Shown: positions 34,930 to 48,373 of the stretch, one piece after another
How positions within the stretch are numbered: position 1 is the first letter of the stretch
How the letters are laid out: every line of letters starts with the position of its first letter
Origin: Dioscorea cayenensis subsp. rotundata
Lineage: Eukaryota; Streptophyta; Magnoliopsida; Dioscoreales; Dioscoreaceae
Direction: 5' to 3'
Length of the DNA stretch: 64,000 bases
Assembly: GCF_009730915.1 (NCBI RefSeq)
Contig: NC_052474.1
Location: forward strand, 20,309,501 to 20,373,500
Position numbers and translations under genes: made by a program
Notes under the pieces: generated by a model
Seen by the model: the letters and a program-made list of their open reading frames with translations, nothing else
Database searches by the model: none
What the model was told of the DNA's origin: nothing

Positions 34930-35929
34930 NNNNNNNNNNNNNNNNNNNNNNNNNNNNNNNNNNNNNNNNNNNNNNNNNNNNNNNNNNNNNNNNNNNNNNN
35001 NNNNNNNNNNNNNNNNNNNNNNNNNNNNNNNNNNNNNNNNNNNNNNNNNNNNNNNNNNNNNNNNNNNNNNNNNNNNNNNNNNNNNNNNNNNNNNNNNNNN
35101 NNNNNNNNNNNNNNNNNNNNNNNNNNNNNNNNNNNNNNNNNNNNNNNNNNNNNNNNNNNNNNNNNNNNNNNNNNNNNNNNNNNNNNNNNNNNNNNNNNNN
35201 NNNNNNNNNNNNNNNNNNNNNNNNNNNNNNNNNNNNNNNNNNNNNNNNNNNNNNNNNNNNNNNNNNNNNNNNNNNNNNNNNNNNNNNNNNNNNNNNNNNN
35301 NNNNNNNNNNNNNNNNNNNNNNNNNNNNNNNNNNNNNNNNNNNNNNNNNNNNNNNNNNNNNNNNNNNNNNNNNNNNNNNNNNNNNNNNNNNNNNNNNNNN
35401 NNNNNNNNNNNNNNNNNNNNNNNNNNNNNNNNNNNNNNNNNNNNNNNNNNNNNNNNNNNNNNNNNNNNNNNNNNNNNNNNNNNNNNNNNNNNNNNNNNNN
35501 NNNNNNNNNNNNNNNNNNNNNNNNNNNNNNNNNNNNNNNNNNNNNNNNNNNNNNNNNNNNNNNNNNNNNNNNNNNNNNNNNNNNNNNNNNNNNNNNNNNN
35601 NNNNNNNNNNNNNNNNNNNNNNNNNNNNNNNNNNNNNNNNNNNNNNNNNNNNNNNNNNNNNNNNNNNNNNNNNNNNNNNNNNNNNNNNNNNNNNNNNNNN
35701 NNNNNNNNNNNNNNNNNNNNNNNNNNNNNNNNNNNNNNNNNNNNNNNNNNNNNNNNNNNNNNNNNNNNNNNNNNNNNNNNNNNNNNNNNNNNNNNNNNNN
35801 NNNNNNNNNNNNNNNNNNNNNNNNNNNNNNNNNNNNNNNNNNNNNNNNNNNNNNNNNNNNNNNNNNNNNNNNNNNNNNNNNNNNNNNNNNNNNNNNNNNN
35901 NNNNNNNNNNNNNNNNNNNNNNNNNNNNN
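34930..35929. other. Assembly gap of 1000 N
   Basis: Exactly 1000 unknown bases, a round number typical of a scaffold placeholder, so the real distance is unknown. Any apparent reading frame across it is an artefact. Confidence 0.99.
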
Positions 35930-36109
35930 ACAGACAGAAAATTGAACAGGCGAGTTGATAAATAAATATATTTATTAATTATATATTTTTTTATATTAGT
36001 ATTAATAAATAAATACCATTAATCAAAAATTGAAAATTAATTTTAATTAACAATTAATTTACTGGCCAACCAAACGCTATACTTTTTTCGGCCACACGAT
36101 TAACATAAT

Positions 36110-36119
36110 GCCACGTGGC
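36110..36119. promoter_or_regulatory. Palindromic G-box upstream of NYN gene
   Basis: GCCACGTGGC, a perfect 10-base palindrome with the CACGTG core bound by plant bZIP and bHLH factors, 185 bases before the start codon of the NYN-domain gene. The G-box identity is clear; its use is inferred. Confidence 0.5.
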
Positions 36120-36303
36120 GTGCTTTCAATTCACAAGTTATTCCCAAACTAATAATATTTCTAATTTTTTTAACAAAAATTAAAAAAAAAAAATCAGAAA
36201 AAAAGGAAGCTTTTGAAGACGGTGATGAAAACTCCAGTGAAAAGTCGGAACTGGTGAGCTTGAGGGGAGGAGAGATCGATGAGAAGCTTTGAATTTCATC
36301 TCC

Positions 36304-39300
36304 ATGAGAACCGCATCCATCTCACCTCTCCTCCTTGTGGTTCGAAGCAAGAAATCCCAACCCCAAAAGGTCTCTTTTTTGGTTTTTTCACCTCTAATTC
36401 AATTCTATTTAAGTTGCATCTCAAGTGCTTTTAATGCTTCAATGTCAAGGATTTCATCTTGTTTTCATATAATTTTTAGAGAAATTTATGGATTTTGATG
36501 GGTTGTAACCTTGAAAAACTTGCGCTTTTGCATTGTCTGTTGTTTTGGTGTTGAATTCAATGGTGAAGCAATGGATTTTTGTTTGAATTTATATGGTGCA
36601 AGTGATTCAACATCAACACTCTGAGACTAGATGAACTGAATCCAGATGACATTGGATTGTTTGAGTTTTTCCCTCTTTTAGAAGCAAGTTCACATTCTCT
36701 GCTGCTTGCTTGTTGTGCCTGATTATAGTTTGCTGAAATGTTATTTATGGACGAAAATTTGAATGTTAGATTTGATAAATGTTGAAAACACTGCCTCATT
36801 GATCTGTGATTGGTATTCATGAGATACTTACATGTGAGCCGCTAACTTTACAAACAGGACTTTTTTTTTTTAATTAGAAATTTTTGATGAGTTAGTTAAT
36901 TTGAAATATTTGTGCTATTGGAAATGTATTGGAGTTACTATATTTTTCAAACTTCAGCAATTTATCATGAAGTTTGATGGTTTGTGCTATTAGGGACTTG
37001 ATGAAGCGCCACCAAGAATTACATCCAACGTCAAGCAAAATTTGCAGTTTTTAAGGATATGGAGGGTAAGATATTTACTGCTTCAATTGTTCATTCTTCA
37101 CAAGTAGCTGGGGTTTCTTCGTTCATGTCATTAGGCTAAAGGACCTCGTTTTTATAAACAGGCATTACTCGAATGCTAAAAAAAAAATGGAGGTTTCTTA
37201 TATTTTTTTACTCATGTAATTCTTTCTCAAATTTTTGATTTTCATCTAGATTTGTTTGTATGATCATGGCCAAGTGATATGATACTTATATATCTGTTGG
37301 CATGACCAGTGGGAATCTCTCGTTGTCAGTGAACGCAAAATTCAAATTAAATGCTTGCTTTTATATTTGTGGGTTGACCATAAGATGAAATTAATTATCT
37401 AATGAATTTTCTGCAGGAGTTTCAAAAGCGGAAATCAAGTGCACCAAAGCCTACGACTAGGTATCGCAAAAAGAAAGCAGTGAAAGAGGAGCTTCCAGAA
37501 GATACAGAACTTTATCAAGACCCTACTTCAAAACTTTACTAGTCAGCACATCTTTACCTATGTTCAAGATTAATGCCATTTGATGATTTTGATGAATGCT
37601 TTGGAAAACTCAATTTACAAGTTTGTTGTTTAAGATATTTATGTTTCCTTATTTAGCACAAATCAGGGCTTGGAGACAGCTATTCCAGTACTGCTTGTTG
37701 ATGGGTACAATATGTGTGGTTATTGGCCGAAGCTAAAGAAGCATTTCATGAAGGGAAGACTTGATATGGCTCGTCAAAAGCTAATAGACGAGTTGATCAC
37801 ATTTAGTGTAATAAAAGGTGAATTATGTACGTGGCTTTTAACATTTGATTTTGTTCTGTTGTTTGCTTTTGTGAGAGAGCTCAATCAACGAGTAGCCATA
37901 TTGCATTGGGTGGTAAGTTTGAGGACACTGCTGTTTACTAAACAACAGTTGCTTGTAATGTCAATTCGTTTACAGAAATGATGTGTTGCATGTTATACCC
38001 CATCTGTCTACTCTTGCATGTTTATATTATTAGCAGTAAGCATGCATGTACTATATTCCTGGTTGCTAGTTAACATGCATAAAGTGAAAGTATTTTGATG
38101 AGCTGGTAATTTTGATCAAGAACTCATGATCTAAGTTGTTGTTTGATAGTTAAGGATTACCAATTTAACTTTCTGGATATTGTGCAGAGGTAAAAGTTGT
38201 GGTGGTATTTGATGCTATGATGTCGGGCCTAGCAACTCATAAGGAATCTTTTGCAGGGTAGGATTGTTTTCCTGTTCATTGAGCTGGCCGTTTGCAATAC
38301 TAAATCCTCTGAAATAAGTTCTCTTTACCATGTCTGATTCATTTCCTGCTTTCTTGAATCAACTTCAGATTTCCAATTTAGCTTTCTGATTGGACTTCTT
38401 TATCATGACACCTGCTCATTAAATGCTATTAGAATCTTAATATAAATCTTATTTTGGGCTTGCAGTCCAATGTGTTACGGTTCTGGTTATTGAGTTCTTT
38501 GTTGAGATAATTTTTCATTACATTACTTTCTTATCTCCGTCATTTTGTATTTTGTTTACTAGCATGGCTTATTTTGAATATTGCAGGATTGATGTAGTTT
38601 TTTCAGGTGAATCTTGTGCAGATGCATGGATTGAGAAAGAGGCAAGCCATTTTGCTGTTGTGTCATGTAATTATAAATTTGTTTCTTAGAACCATTATGC
38701 AAATTAATCATATTGCAACATTATATGCCACATTATATAGCCTCCAAAACCTTCTCATCTTGTGTGCTTCACCAATAGATTGTGCATATGACAAATTCCA
38801 TTATTTACTGATGGTTGGTCACAGCTTGCTTTGTTCACTTGTACAGGTTGTTGCTTTGAAGGTGGACGGCTGTCCCAAAGTATGGGTTGTGACATCTGAT
38901 TCCGTCCAGCAACAAGCAGCACATGGAGCTGTAAGTGCCTTAATTCAGAGTAGACTCTTGAAATTACTTTCCATTTATTTATTTATTTATTTTACACTTT
39001 CAAAACAATCTTTCCTCCAATTCAGCATTCCCTGTGTGCAACCACATATGCAACTTCCCTTACTGATTAGATGACCTCTTTTCTCTGTATCATCTTACAC
39101 AAGAGTATTCATAGATGCATAGTACACCTACCTTCTAACCACTTGACAAATGCACTATAACTTCATAAGAACTGTCATTTCTTTATAAATGAGGCATCTT
39201 TGTGTTGGTTCTTTTGTCAATGCATGATTGATGCATGGAAAGTAACTAATTTATCTTTTTATAATTAATCTATTTATATTTTCCAGGGTGCATTTGTTTG

Positions 39301-40796
39301 GAGTTGCAAAGCATTAGTTTCAGAGGTAAAGCATACCTTATTGAATCTCTTCGATAAAAGTTGGTTCAAATGATCTCTGATCTCTGATTCAACCATACAG
39401 GATCCAGTTTGCAACAATAATATTTATGGCATTTTTATAATAACTTCTTCATATGCAGCCCTTTTTCTTTTTAACTCTTAGCTGAATGTTGTTAAGCAAA
39501 CTTGCAATATAATGATTTGCCTTCCGAAACATTCCCTTATGCTTTCTTCTTCCGCGATCTCTCAAATTTTTTAATTTTCAGTTGCATGGTAATCTAAAAA
39601 GTTTTAATTAGAGAACTGAAGAACCTGCTGCACTTTTCACAAATTGAACTTGTTAGTTGTGACTCTTGATTCATTTTGCAATCATGCTCATGGATTATTT
39701 CTAAATCAAAATTTAATTTGAAAACTGTTATTATTCATCAGTAATGCCAAAGGTAAGCAAGTTTTTTTTCTAATTTCTATATCCTTCCTTACCGCCTTTA
39801 CCGGCATCTATTAATCATGATTTAAGTGATACTCTCGGTTTATTCGATTTACATCATGTTACATTGTGCTTTTCCTCTGATTCTTCTAACTTCAAATTTA
39901 ATAAATTTCTCATCATGCTTTTTTGTAGATCAAGGCTTCACAAAGAGAGTTCGAACAAATTCTTGATGAACACAGGTTTGATCCTTTCCTAGCCAACATT
40001 ATTTTAATTAATGTGAGATGACAACAGAACATCTTACTTTATTCATCGGCTACCACTTTTTCGATAAATCAAAACAGGAAACATATGATTTAATCAGAAC
40101 TTTTCACTGCTTGCATGATGGAATTGTGATGATACATGCATCAAATTTCATGTGAAAAAATTCTGCAGCTTTATATATGTACACACACACATCTTCCTCA
40201 AGTTTCACATCTCATATGTTTGTTGGAAAACTTTAGACTTTTACATATATGTCATCAAGTCCAATTAATTAACAATTATCATTTTATAATGGAGCAAAGT
40301 TTAGTTGAAATGGCTGTTATATTTACATATTTACCTTTTCACATGATTTATTTTAAATTTGTGAGGGGCAAAAAGGTTTTTTCATAAGACTATTTAAAAA
40401 GAGAAAAGTTATTATCATCATAATTTATTTATTACTGACAAGAGTTAGTAAATTTTTAACTGTTGTTTATCTTATGTAAATTCTTTCCATGATGCAATTT
40501 CCTGGAATACAATTTTCATTTCCCATTGTTCAGAAACCTCATAAATACTCTAAATTTTACATTAATGTTCTTGTATTACTAGTCATGAATGACACTCTAA
40601 TATGTTAATTTTATTTGAATCTTTGTATTTGAGCACTCTTTACTCTTGAAAATTTCATCTGTTCTTTTGTGCATTTTTGTTGATCGTCAGGTCGACATCG
40701 GTGCAAGGAAAACTATTGCAGCATAATTTAGATGCCGAAGTTGTTCTTGCGTTAAAAGATCTCAAGAAAAAGCTGTCGGAAAATGAAGCTAATTGA
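36304..40796 (+). CDS. YacP-like NYN-domain protein, probably plastid
   Basis: Ten exons (36304-36369, 36994-37065, 37417-37541, 37657-37817, 38188-38257, 38587-38641, 38847-38930, 39287-39325, 39929-39975, 40691-40796) join in phase to 274 residues. From residue 97 it is a NYN (PIN-like) nuclease fold of the bacterial YacP/Rae1 type: LLVDGYNM with Asp103 and Asn106, VVVVFDAM with Asp150, ESCADAWIEKE with Asp177 and Glu181, and VWVVTSD with Asp201, which are the acidic positions expected at the metal site. YacP relatives cut RNA, in some bacteria ribosome-bound mRNA. The first 22 residues lack acids and are rich in Ser, Arg and Lys, fitting a plastid transit peptide, and residues 60-75 are strongly basic. 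Intron 6 starts with GC (AAAGAG|gcaagc) and ends AG; the rest are GT-AG. Its Arabidopsis counterpart is, from memory, the single-copy At2g02410. Confidence 0.88.
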
Positions 40797-43700
40797 TAGA
40801 TGAAGTTGCTTGTAATTATATGGGAGTCAAATATCTTTACTGTTTGGTTATTGTAGCGGTGGCATATATACATTTTTTTTAATTACAGTAGAGTTTTTGT
40901 AATATTTTTTTTTATGACATTAGCATGTGATTATTTTGTAATTTTTTTTTACGGATAAAACCCTATAAAACGACAATATTTTCCATCATCACATTTGTAA
41001 CTGATTATATTTGGCCAATTTTATCCCTAATATGAAATTTATTCTTTTATTAATTCACGGATTACTTTTGAAATTTTTTTCTCACATTTTTGTCTTCATA
41101 TATAATCTTATATATGAAATTAAGCTTATATTTTATTTATTTTGAAAAGACAACAAAATATGCATCAATAAGGTTTTGTTGAGGAGGTAGAGATCTGAGG
41201 GGTTTAAATAAAATAATAAATCAATTTATTTTAAATTTTTTTTTAATGGATAAACAACTTAAATAGCCCCTTATTTTTAAAAATTATGATTTGATTTTTG
41301 TTGTTAATTTATGGTGTTAATGGTGATTCTTTTGTATATGTATAAAAAGGAGATAACAAAATATGATTTTTATATAAATATGTATATACACACATATATA
41401 TACATATATGAATTTAGTATGAAACAAGGCTAATTGCTCTGGTAAGTGAGCCAGACGCTCTTTTTTTGTAACAGTTCTCATAACACATGATTCTTCTCTT
41501 ATGTGAAAGGGTAACTATTTTGCAGATTGTTATCATCTCTTTTTTGTATCTTATCGCTCTCTATTTTTTTTATGTTGTTTGTGGTATTTCACTATGTCAC
41601 CATTTCTTTCTTTTTCTTTGTATTCTTTATAATTCTCTTTTGTTATAATATTTTCCATGGTTCATTCAATTTTTAAAAAATAAAAATTTATTAGACATTG
41701 ATATATCATAAATTAAGTTTTATAATTAAAAAAAAGTTAAAATTTTTAAAATTATAATTATAAAGATAAAATAATAAATAAAAAAAATTAAATATAATTT
41801 AAAAAATAAAAATAAAAATAATGGGACCTAAAAAATTATAGGACCTATGCCTAAGGCCGGGCCTGATATGAAATTGTCCTTGTTATTATGTAAACATTAT
41901 TGTTATACAATAATGTTGACAAGTCAATGAAGAAGATAACTCAAGTTTCACAACAAACATTTGGTCAAACACAGACAGTCTAGTCAACATGTTGGTCAAA
42001 CTGTTTTAATTCCTCATTGAAAACGGACGGTGGCGCCAAATGAACCATCCCTTCATAACCTACACCACCGAATGAAATTAATTGCATTTATTTATTTATT
42101 TAATTTTTTATTTGCTGCCTTTTAAATATTGATGTTTGAGTTGAGATTTAAATAATACTTTCATCTTTTTATTATGTAAAATCTATTTTGTAATGCATTT
42201 AAACAATATCAAAATTGCTACTATTTTTTTCATACAAATTTGCTTTGTTAATCAAAGCTTCAAAAAAGATTAGTGTTAAAAAAATGTGAATTTGATTATA
42301 TAATGATTTTTATTACATAAGTACTGATTCTACACTTTTTTAGGCGGCTATTTTTATATGATATAATTATTAATAGATATTATAAAATTTAAGTTCAAAG
42401 ATACAAAGAACTTAGATCCATGATTTCTTATCAATCAAACTTAGTCGGTAATGTGACAAAGACTCATTTTGTTTTTTCTTCTTTTTATTAATCCATAGGA
42501 ATGATAGAATCTAAAGTTAATTTGAATCTAATAATTTTTACCAAATAGTTACGTCATCTCCACTTAATTTGACTATATAAATTCTAGTTTCTTTTTTATG
42601 GACTTAACTTATTAGATTGGATTAAATATCATTGATATATTATTTTCATACCACCCATAAAAATGAATATTACCATAAACAACCTACTAAAAAAGCTCAT
42701 AGATTTTTTTAAAAAAAATATTTGTTATTATATGTCATATATCATACATTAAAAAATTTTCTTATTTTTATTATCTCTATATATTACCTTCAAATAATCA
42801 GTGTAAGAAAAGGTTATTATAATATATTCTTAGATAACTAGGGTTTTAATATAAATGAATATACAATACCTAACCCTAACAACAAACAAATTTGAAAATT
42901 TATCACTAGAAACCTCTAGATTATAACTTTTTTCCACTCTCTAGTAACTTTATTTCTTGATTCTATTAATTAAATATAGGGTAACTTGTCTTTGTCATTG
43001 ACAATTTTGGCAAAGATTTTATAAATTATAGATGTTCTTCAAGTTTCTACAAACCCAAATAAAATAAAAATTAATTGACAAACATTGGTTGAAGTCACTA
43101 ATGTTTTTTTTTTTTTTTAAAAATGAAAAATTACACTTGGTACTTATTTAGGAAACATATATTGAAGTAGGTGATCATAAGTTCTAGACAGATGCATAGA
43201 TTCAAATGCGCTGATTTAGTTATTTGAATAGCAAATTAATTATCACTATTATGACAATCAACATTTTATTTTAATTTATCACGTTTTAGACAATTAGCTG
43301 ACATAATAACTATTTTAAAAAGGACATAATTTTTAAAAATAAAACTAGTTTTTATTTCAAGATTATGATGCGTTTGTCTTTATTATACCTTTTCGAAGGG
43401 TTTGGTGTAACATCTGAAAAATGACTTGGTCTTTTGTGCATGCACCTGCCTTCATGATGATGATACTCCGAGAGTCAAATTTAGCAAGCACAAGTTACCT
43501 ATTTTATCAATATTGATTTATATATATGCTAAAAAAAATCTCAAGTAAAAATAATATTTATTATATTTTTACCTATATTTGTATGTATATCCTTGGGGTT
43601 ATAGAAAGTTGTGATCTTTTAAATTAAACTCTATAATTAACTATTTTTATTACACTATCAAAATATTCTTTGCAAGGTAGTTGCACCAAAATTTTAGGAT

Positions 43701-43808
43701 ATATATGTAAACTCATAATTATTTTTATTTCTCTTTTTCATCTATTGGTTTATCACTATTAATTTTTTTTAACCTCACATGAATAGTTTATTAGCAGTGC
43801 ATGTATAG

Positions 43809-43839
<31 letters not shown>

Positions 43840-44506
43840 AAAGGTATACATATAAATATGTAATTTTTAACTATTATTATTATTTTTATTATATAAATAT
43901 CAACAAATCACAACTTCAACTTTTATTGTGAGAGTGAGAGAAAGTTCAAGTCTCGCCATTTTACTTAGAAAAAAAAATGAGTTACGAGCTTTTTATTGCA
44001 GAGGTGGCTAGTGCTTAATTGTAATTTTTTTTTTATTTTAAACTTTATATTAATTATATATGGTGCAAAGAATAATAGTGCAAAAGATAATAAATAAATA
44101 AATAAATAAAGATAATACAAAAAACCTTATACATATGGTGCAAACAATAATAAGAAATGACATTAACGAAACATAAAGGGTGATTAATATAACTAAACAA
44201 ATTAAAAGAGTGCAGTTTGGTAATTATAAAAACTTTGATAAACATTAAGAGTTAATTACTATATATAAAACAATTAAGGTACAAGAGCTTTGCCTTCCAT
44301 CATCTGCATTAGAAGTGAGGGTGCTTGCAAGCTGTCCTTCTTAAGGTCTCTTTCTCATCTTTAACTCCTGAATGAAGACCCATCTCCATTGACAAGGATA
44401 GAGAAAGAGAAAGACAAAGACAAGCATGCATACTCAAAGCTTTCTTCTTATCTTTTTTTCACCACTTGCTTCCAACTTAAATTTAAAAGGTGGAGTTAAA
44501 AAGCAA
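40797..44506. other. AT-rich intergenic, no gene
   Basis: No supported exon in about 3.7 kb. 41820-41870 carries 'cctatgcctaaggccgggcctg', a word common at ends of plant hAT elements. A (TA)n tract lies at 43808-43836 and an (AAAT)n tract at about 44090-44110. The promoter of the NAC gene must lie in the last part. Confidence 0.45.
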
Positions 44507-44515
44507 ATGAAGTGA
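44507..44515 (+). promoter_or_regulatory. Minimal two-codon uORF before the NAC gene
   Basis: ATG AAG TGA ends 2 bases before the NAC start codon at 44518 and is in another frame. If the leader includes this ATG, ribosomes would terminate just before the main start, so it could lower or condition translation. The transcription start is not known. Confidence 0.35.
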
Positions 44516-44517
44516 TC

Positions 44518-45610
44518 ATGATTCATGATGATAATAATAATAATACGAGTGATGATCCATTAATGGCTCTCCAACTTGCTTTCCATGGAGAAGTTCAAGA
44601 TCATCATGCTGAAGATAACCATCAAGATGACCTTCTCATGCCCGGCTTTCGCTTTCATCCTACCGATGAAGAGCTCATCGACTTCTATCTTCGCCGAAAG
44701 CTTGAAGGAAAGAGCTTCATCATCGACTTCATTCCTTTCATCAATCTTTATAGCTATGATCCTTGGGACCTCCCTGGTATCTATCTATCTATCAATCTAT
44801 CTCTCTCTCTATATATATATATATCCTCATGTATATATATGATAAATATTCTCTAAGTTTATGTGAGTATTGGTTTTTAATGTAATGCATGATATATAGC
44901 ATGGGGCATAATTGGAGACAAGGAATGGTACTTTTATGTTCCAAGAGACCGAAAATATCGAAGTGGTGATCGACCAAATAGAGTGACAAACTCAGGTTAT
45001 TGGAAGGCCACTGGAGCTGATCGAAAAATCAAAGCGGAGAATTCTCGGGAAATCGGTCTAAAAAGGACTCTTGTCTTCTACACCGGCAAGGCCCCGAAAG
45101 GCTCTCGTACTAGTTGGATCATGCATGAGTATCGGTTGCTAAAGATCAAGACCGATCAACTTCATAAGGTACACACACTTATATATATTTACTCAGAAAA
45201 ATTTTAGGGTTTTCGATTACTTATAATGTTTTCCAAACATTATGATCTTTTAGGTTGAGCTTTCTCTTTGTCGAGTTTATAAAAGAGCAGGTGAGAACTC
45301 ACAATGCTCTGATACGGTGTCAACCAAAGTATCCCAATCTACCAGAAGTGCATCAAGCAAAAGATACAAACTGAGCTCAACAACATTTGGAAGTTGTTCT
45401 TCATCATTAGATTCAGAGAAGTTTGTTTGGCACAAGAACAACAACTTCATTGAAGCAAGTACTACTACTACTACTTCTCAAGCTCCATCAATGGGTGATA
45501 ATATGACTCATTTCTTCGATTCTGAAAGCCGAAGTGATCATTGCATTGATGAACTTGGTAGCTTAGTAGGGTTCTATAACCAAAGTTTGCCGAAAGGTGA
45601 AATCATTTAA
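44518..45610 (+). CDS. NAC transcription factor, LOV1/ANAC035 type
   Basis: Exons 44518-44776, 44900-45168 and 45254-45610 encode 294 residues, the usual NAC three-exon plan. The NAC domain runs from about residue 40 to 190: subdomain [21 protein letters not shown] (43-62), B with [10 protein letters not shown] with [21 protein letters not shown] with [13 protein letters not shown] and [18 protein letters not shown], and E with LCRVYKR. The order [15 protein letters not shown] and GxRTSWIM(H/N)EYRL matches the LOV1/ANAC035 group, which in Arabidopsis delays flowering and raises cold tolerance. The C-terminal region is Ser/Thr rich with acidic patches, as in NAC activation domains, and there is no membrane segment. 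The start could alternatively be the in-frame ATG at 44563. The 17 N-terminal residues before it are Asp/Asn rich. It is convergent with the AGPase-like gene. Confidence 0.92.
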
Positions 45611-46356
45611 CTGATAGTCTTGAATGTTCTTACATGTGAACATGAAATAATGGAGTTAAGGTTGACAGAAGGCATGTGATTCTAAGCATTGTATTTTCCT
45701 TTATACCTAGTTCTGATATAATGTTTTATCTTTTAATTAACTTTGTTTTCTCTAATCCTTCAATCATATATATACACACACACATATATATATATATATT
45801 GCCTTCTAAAGTTTATGATTTTGTTCATCTTTCTCCTTTTTGTTTTGGTTAACTAATAGTTTGACAACCTTTAATTTTAAAAATATGAATTCGAATATAT
45901 GAACATTAATTATTTACTCTATATGCTTAAACTTTTGGATGAATTAGATCCATGTAATATATTTGGTTTACATCCAATATGATACCGAAGATTAGTTTGT
46001 TTCCAATGATACACGGCATTGAGATCTTGAAAGCACTAATTCGAGATCTCTTTTGCAATGTATTAGTGATTGCTCTTGACTTTCTCAACATGTCTTTATC
46101 AAAGAATGTTGAATTCATTTCTAACATTATCAAATAAAAAATTACAATAAAACAAACTATCAGTCAATTAATGATTCTCATTGCACACCATCTTGTATAA
46201 ATTTTACTGTTTTATTACATTCAATAACAAATTAAATGAAGCAATATATAAAAGTAACAAAAGAACAAGGGCACATGGTCCCATAAACCATTGCTATGCT
46301 TTATTGATCTTTTTCTTTATTGGTTTTTTAAGAATCTCTATTTTTAAATTAGAGAA
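45611..46356. other. Convergent intergenic region
   Basis: Shared 3' region of the NAC gene (+) and the AGPase-like gene (-). Contains a (CA)n(TA)n tract near 45775-45800. No other feature seen. Confidence 0.5.
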
Positions 46357-48373
46357 CTAAATGATGCTGTTATCAGGGATCACTGCATTCTTCAAAACAG
46401 TAACAATGCCACCAGAGATGATATATCCTTCCACTTCTCTTTCACTTTCTTGGACTCCATTTGAGTTACAAATCTAAAGAAACACAAGAAAAATGCTTGT
46501 TAATGATCATAAAAAAGAAAAATAATAATTCTTGACAAGTATTATAAACTTTATAAGTACCTTGACATTTTTTCCTATGCATGCATTCTTATCGATTATC
46601 GCCTTCCGAATAAGAGTTTGTTCTCCGATCCCGATGGGAGTACATGAACCAAGTTCCTTTTGGTTCTTCAAATCTGTCTATTAATCACAAACAAGAACCA
46701 TTTAAGAAAAGAAAACTAATAAACATATGAAAATGATCATCAAAAAGAAAAAAAAAAATGCATATATACATGATGGAAGTCACCGCCCATGATGAATGAA
46801 TCCTCAATCACAACCCCATCAGCGATAAACGTCCTCATACCAATGATCGAATTGCTTATTTTGCACCTCTATCTTAAAAGAATCAAATAGAGAAAGTTAT
46901 AAGTTTTGAAGTATATATAATTTATAAACAATAATTAATCAAGTTACATACATTTATGATGCAACCATCACCAATTATGCTTTGACTTATATTTGCATGT
47001 GAGATTTGAGTTGGTGGTAAGCACAATGGCATGGTGTAGATTGGAAAGTCTTGACCAATTAAACTACAAACAAGGCAAATATTTTAGTGATAGTTCTAAA
47101 AATTTCGGCAAAAAATACTATCACTTACTTGATTTCCATGCTGGCATGATAAAATGATTCAATGCTATTCATATCCTCCCATTTTCCATCAAACATGTAA
47201 GCTTGAACCTTACATATCAGAAATTTTAAATATTATCAAATTAATTATTGCCAAAAAAGAAATAATCCGAAAGATCGATCGATCATTCACTTAATTACCT
47301 TCATTCCCATCGAAATCGCGCCTTTTATTACCTCATTCTCAAAGTCATTGGCTTTAGGTAGGTACTCCTTCAAAATCTTCACCATTGAATCTTTCTTGAA
47401 TACATATATTCCCATGTTTCTACCACCAATATCCTTATCCCTCAAACATCAATATAATTAATAAAATTCATGAAACTTCAGTAATATTTTTCGTTATACA
47501 AAAAAGTACTAATTCTTACCATACTGGATTCTTCTTTAAATCCAAGAATTCGGCTTTCATTATCTAGTATCAAGAAACCATAGCTTGAAGAACTAGAGTT
47601 AATCTGATATGTAGATGAAACCGACACAGTGATATCTGCTTCACTATCTCTATGAGTCTTTATAAGTTCCCGGTAATCCATATTATAAAGATGATGGCCG
47701 GGAAGTATTAAAAACTCGATCGCCGGATGCTTTTCGAGTAACCACAACCATTTTCGAACCATGTCGACATTTCCCTGTGTTAGACATATATATAAATATA
47801 TAGTAGAATTTACCTTTAATTAAGTATTTGAATTATATTATATTGGATCGAAAACAAAATAAGAGATCGACCTTATACCAACAATGATTTTCGAGGTTTT
47901 GGCAAGCTGCAAGAACATCAATGAAGCCTTCTTTTCCAAGAACTCCAATGTTGGAATAAGCTCTTGAAACATGAGAATTGAGTGAAGTGGAGTTGGTCTG
48001 AGTTAAAGTATATATCTTAGTGATATCACTATTGATGCAATTACTAATAGCAATGTCGATAAGCCGATAACGAGCTCCAATTGGTATTGCAGCTTCTGAT
48101 CTCCTCTTCGTCAATGGATATAGTTTCGACTCTGGCCCGTCTCCTAGTATTAATGCCACAACACTCTACAACAACATATATGCTCTTCAATTAATTAGAG
48201 AAATATAAAACACAATGAAGAACATGAAATAGCATGAAATAACATGCCTGATTCAATGGAGGTATCAATCTAGTGCTATTGTGAGAGGAATTGCTTGAGT
48301 TGCATATAGTTAACCGACGGAAACTTCTCGAAAAGCCATGGAAACAAAGAGTACTGGAATGCAAAACACACAT
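46357..48373 (-). CDS. AGPase large-subunit-like protein, catalytic motifs degenerate
   Basis: Nine minus-strand exons (48373-48248, 48165-47872, 47774-47520, 47433-47299, 47208-47129, 47063-46952, 46868-46770, 46677-46561, 46473-46357) join without stops to 444 residues. Residues 1-42 have no acidic residue and many Ser, like a plastid transit peptide. The nucleotidyltransferase domain (about 44-300) and left-handed beta-helix domain (about 305-444; PIGIGEQTLIRKAIIDKNA, GVQESER..EGYIISGG) clearly follow ADP-glucose pyrophosphorylase large subunits, which supply glucosyl donor for starch in plastids. Key residues differ: the GGGxGTRL loop reads LGDGPESKL, KPAVP reads EAAIP, the metal-binding Asp of SGDHLYRMDY is His (LPGHHLYNMDY, His167), and the sugar-phosphate-binding EKP is EES with about 25 residues missing after it. 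It is also shorter than the usual 500 or so residues. Intron 1 starts GC (AATCAG|gcatgt). Intact frame argues for a non-catalytic or regulatory subunit; young decay is possible. Confidence 0.85.

Noticed and set aside
34874-35965. Long 363-codon reading frame
   Set aside because: It runs through the 1000-N gap; only a few codons at each side are real sequence.
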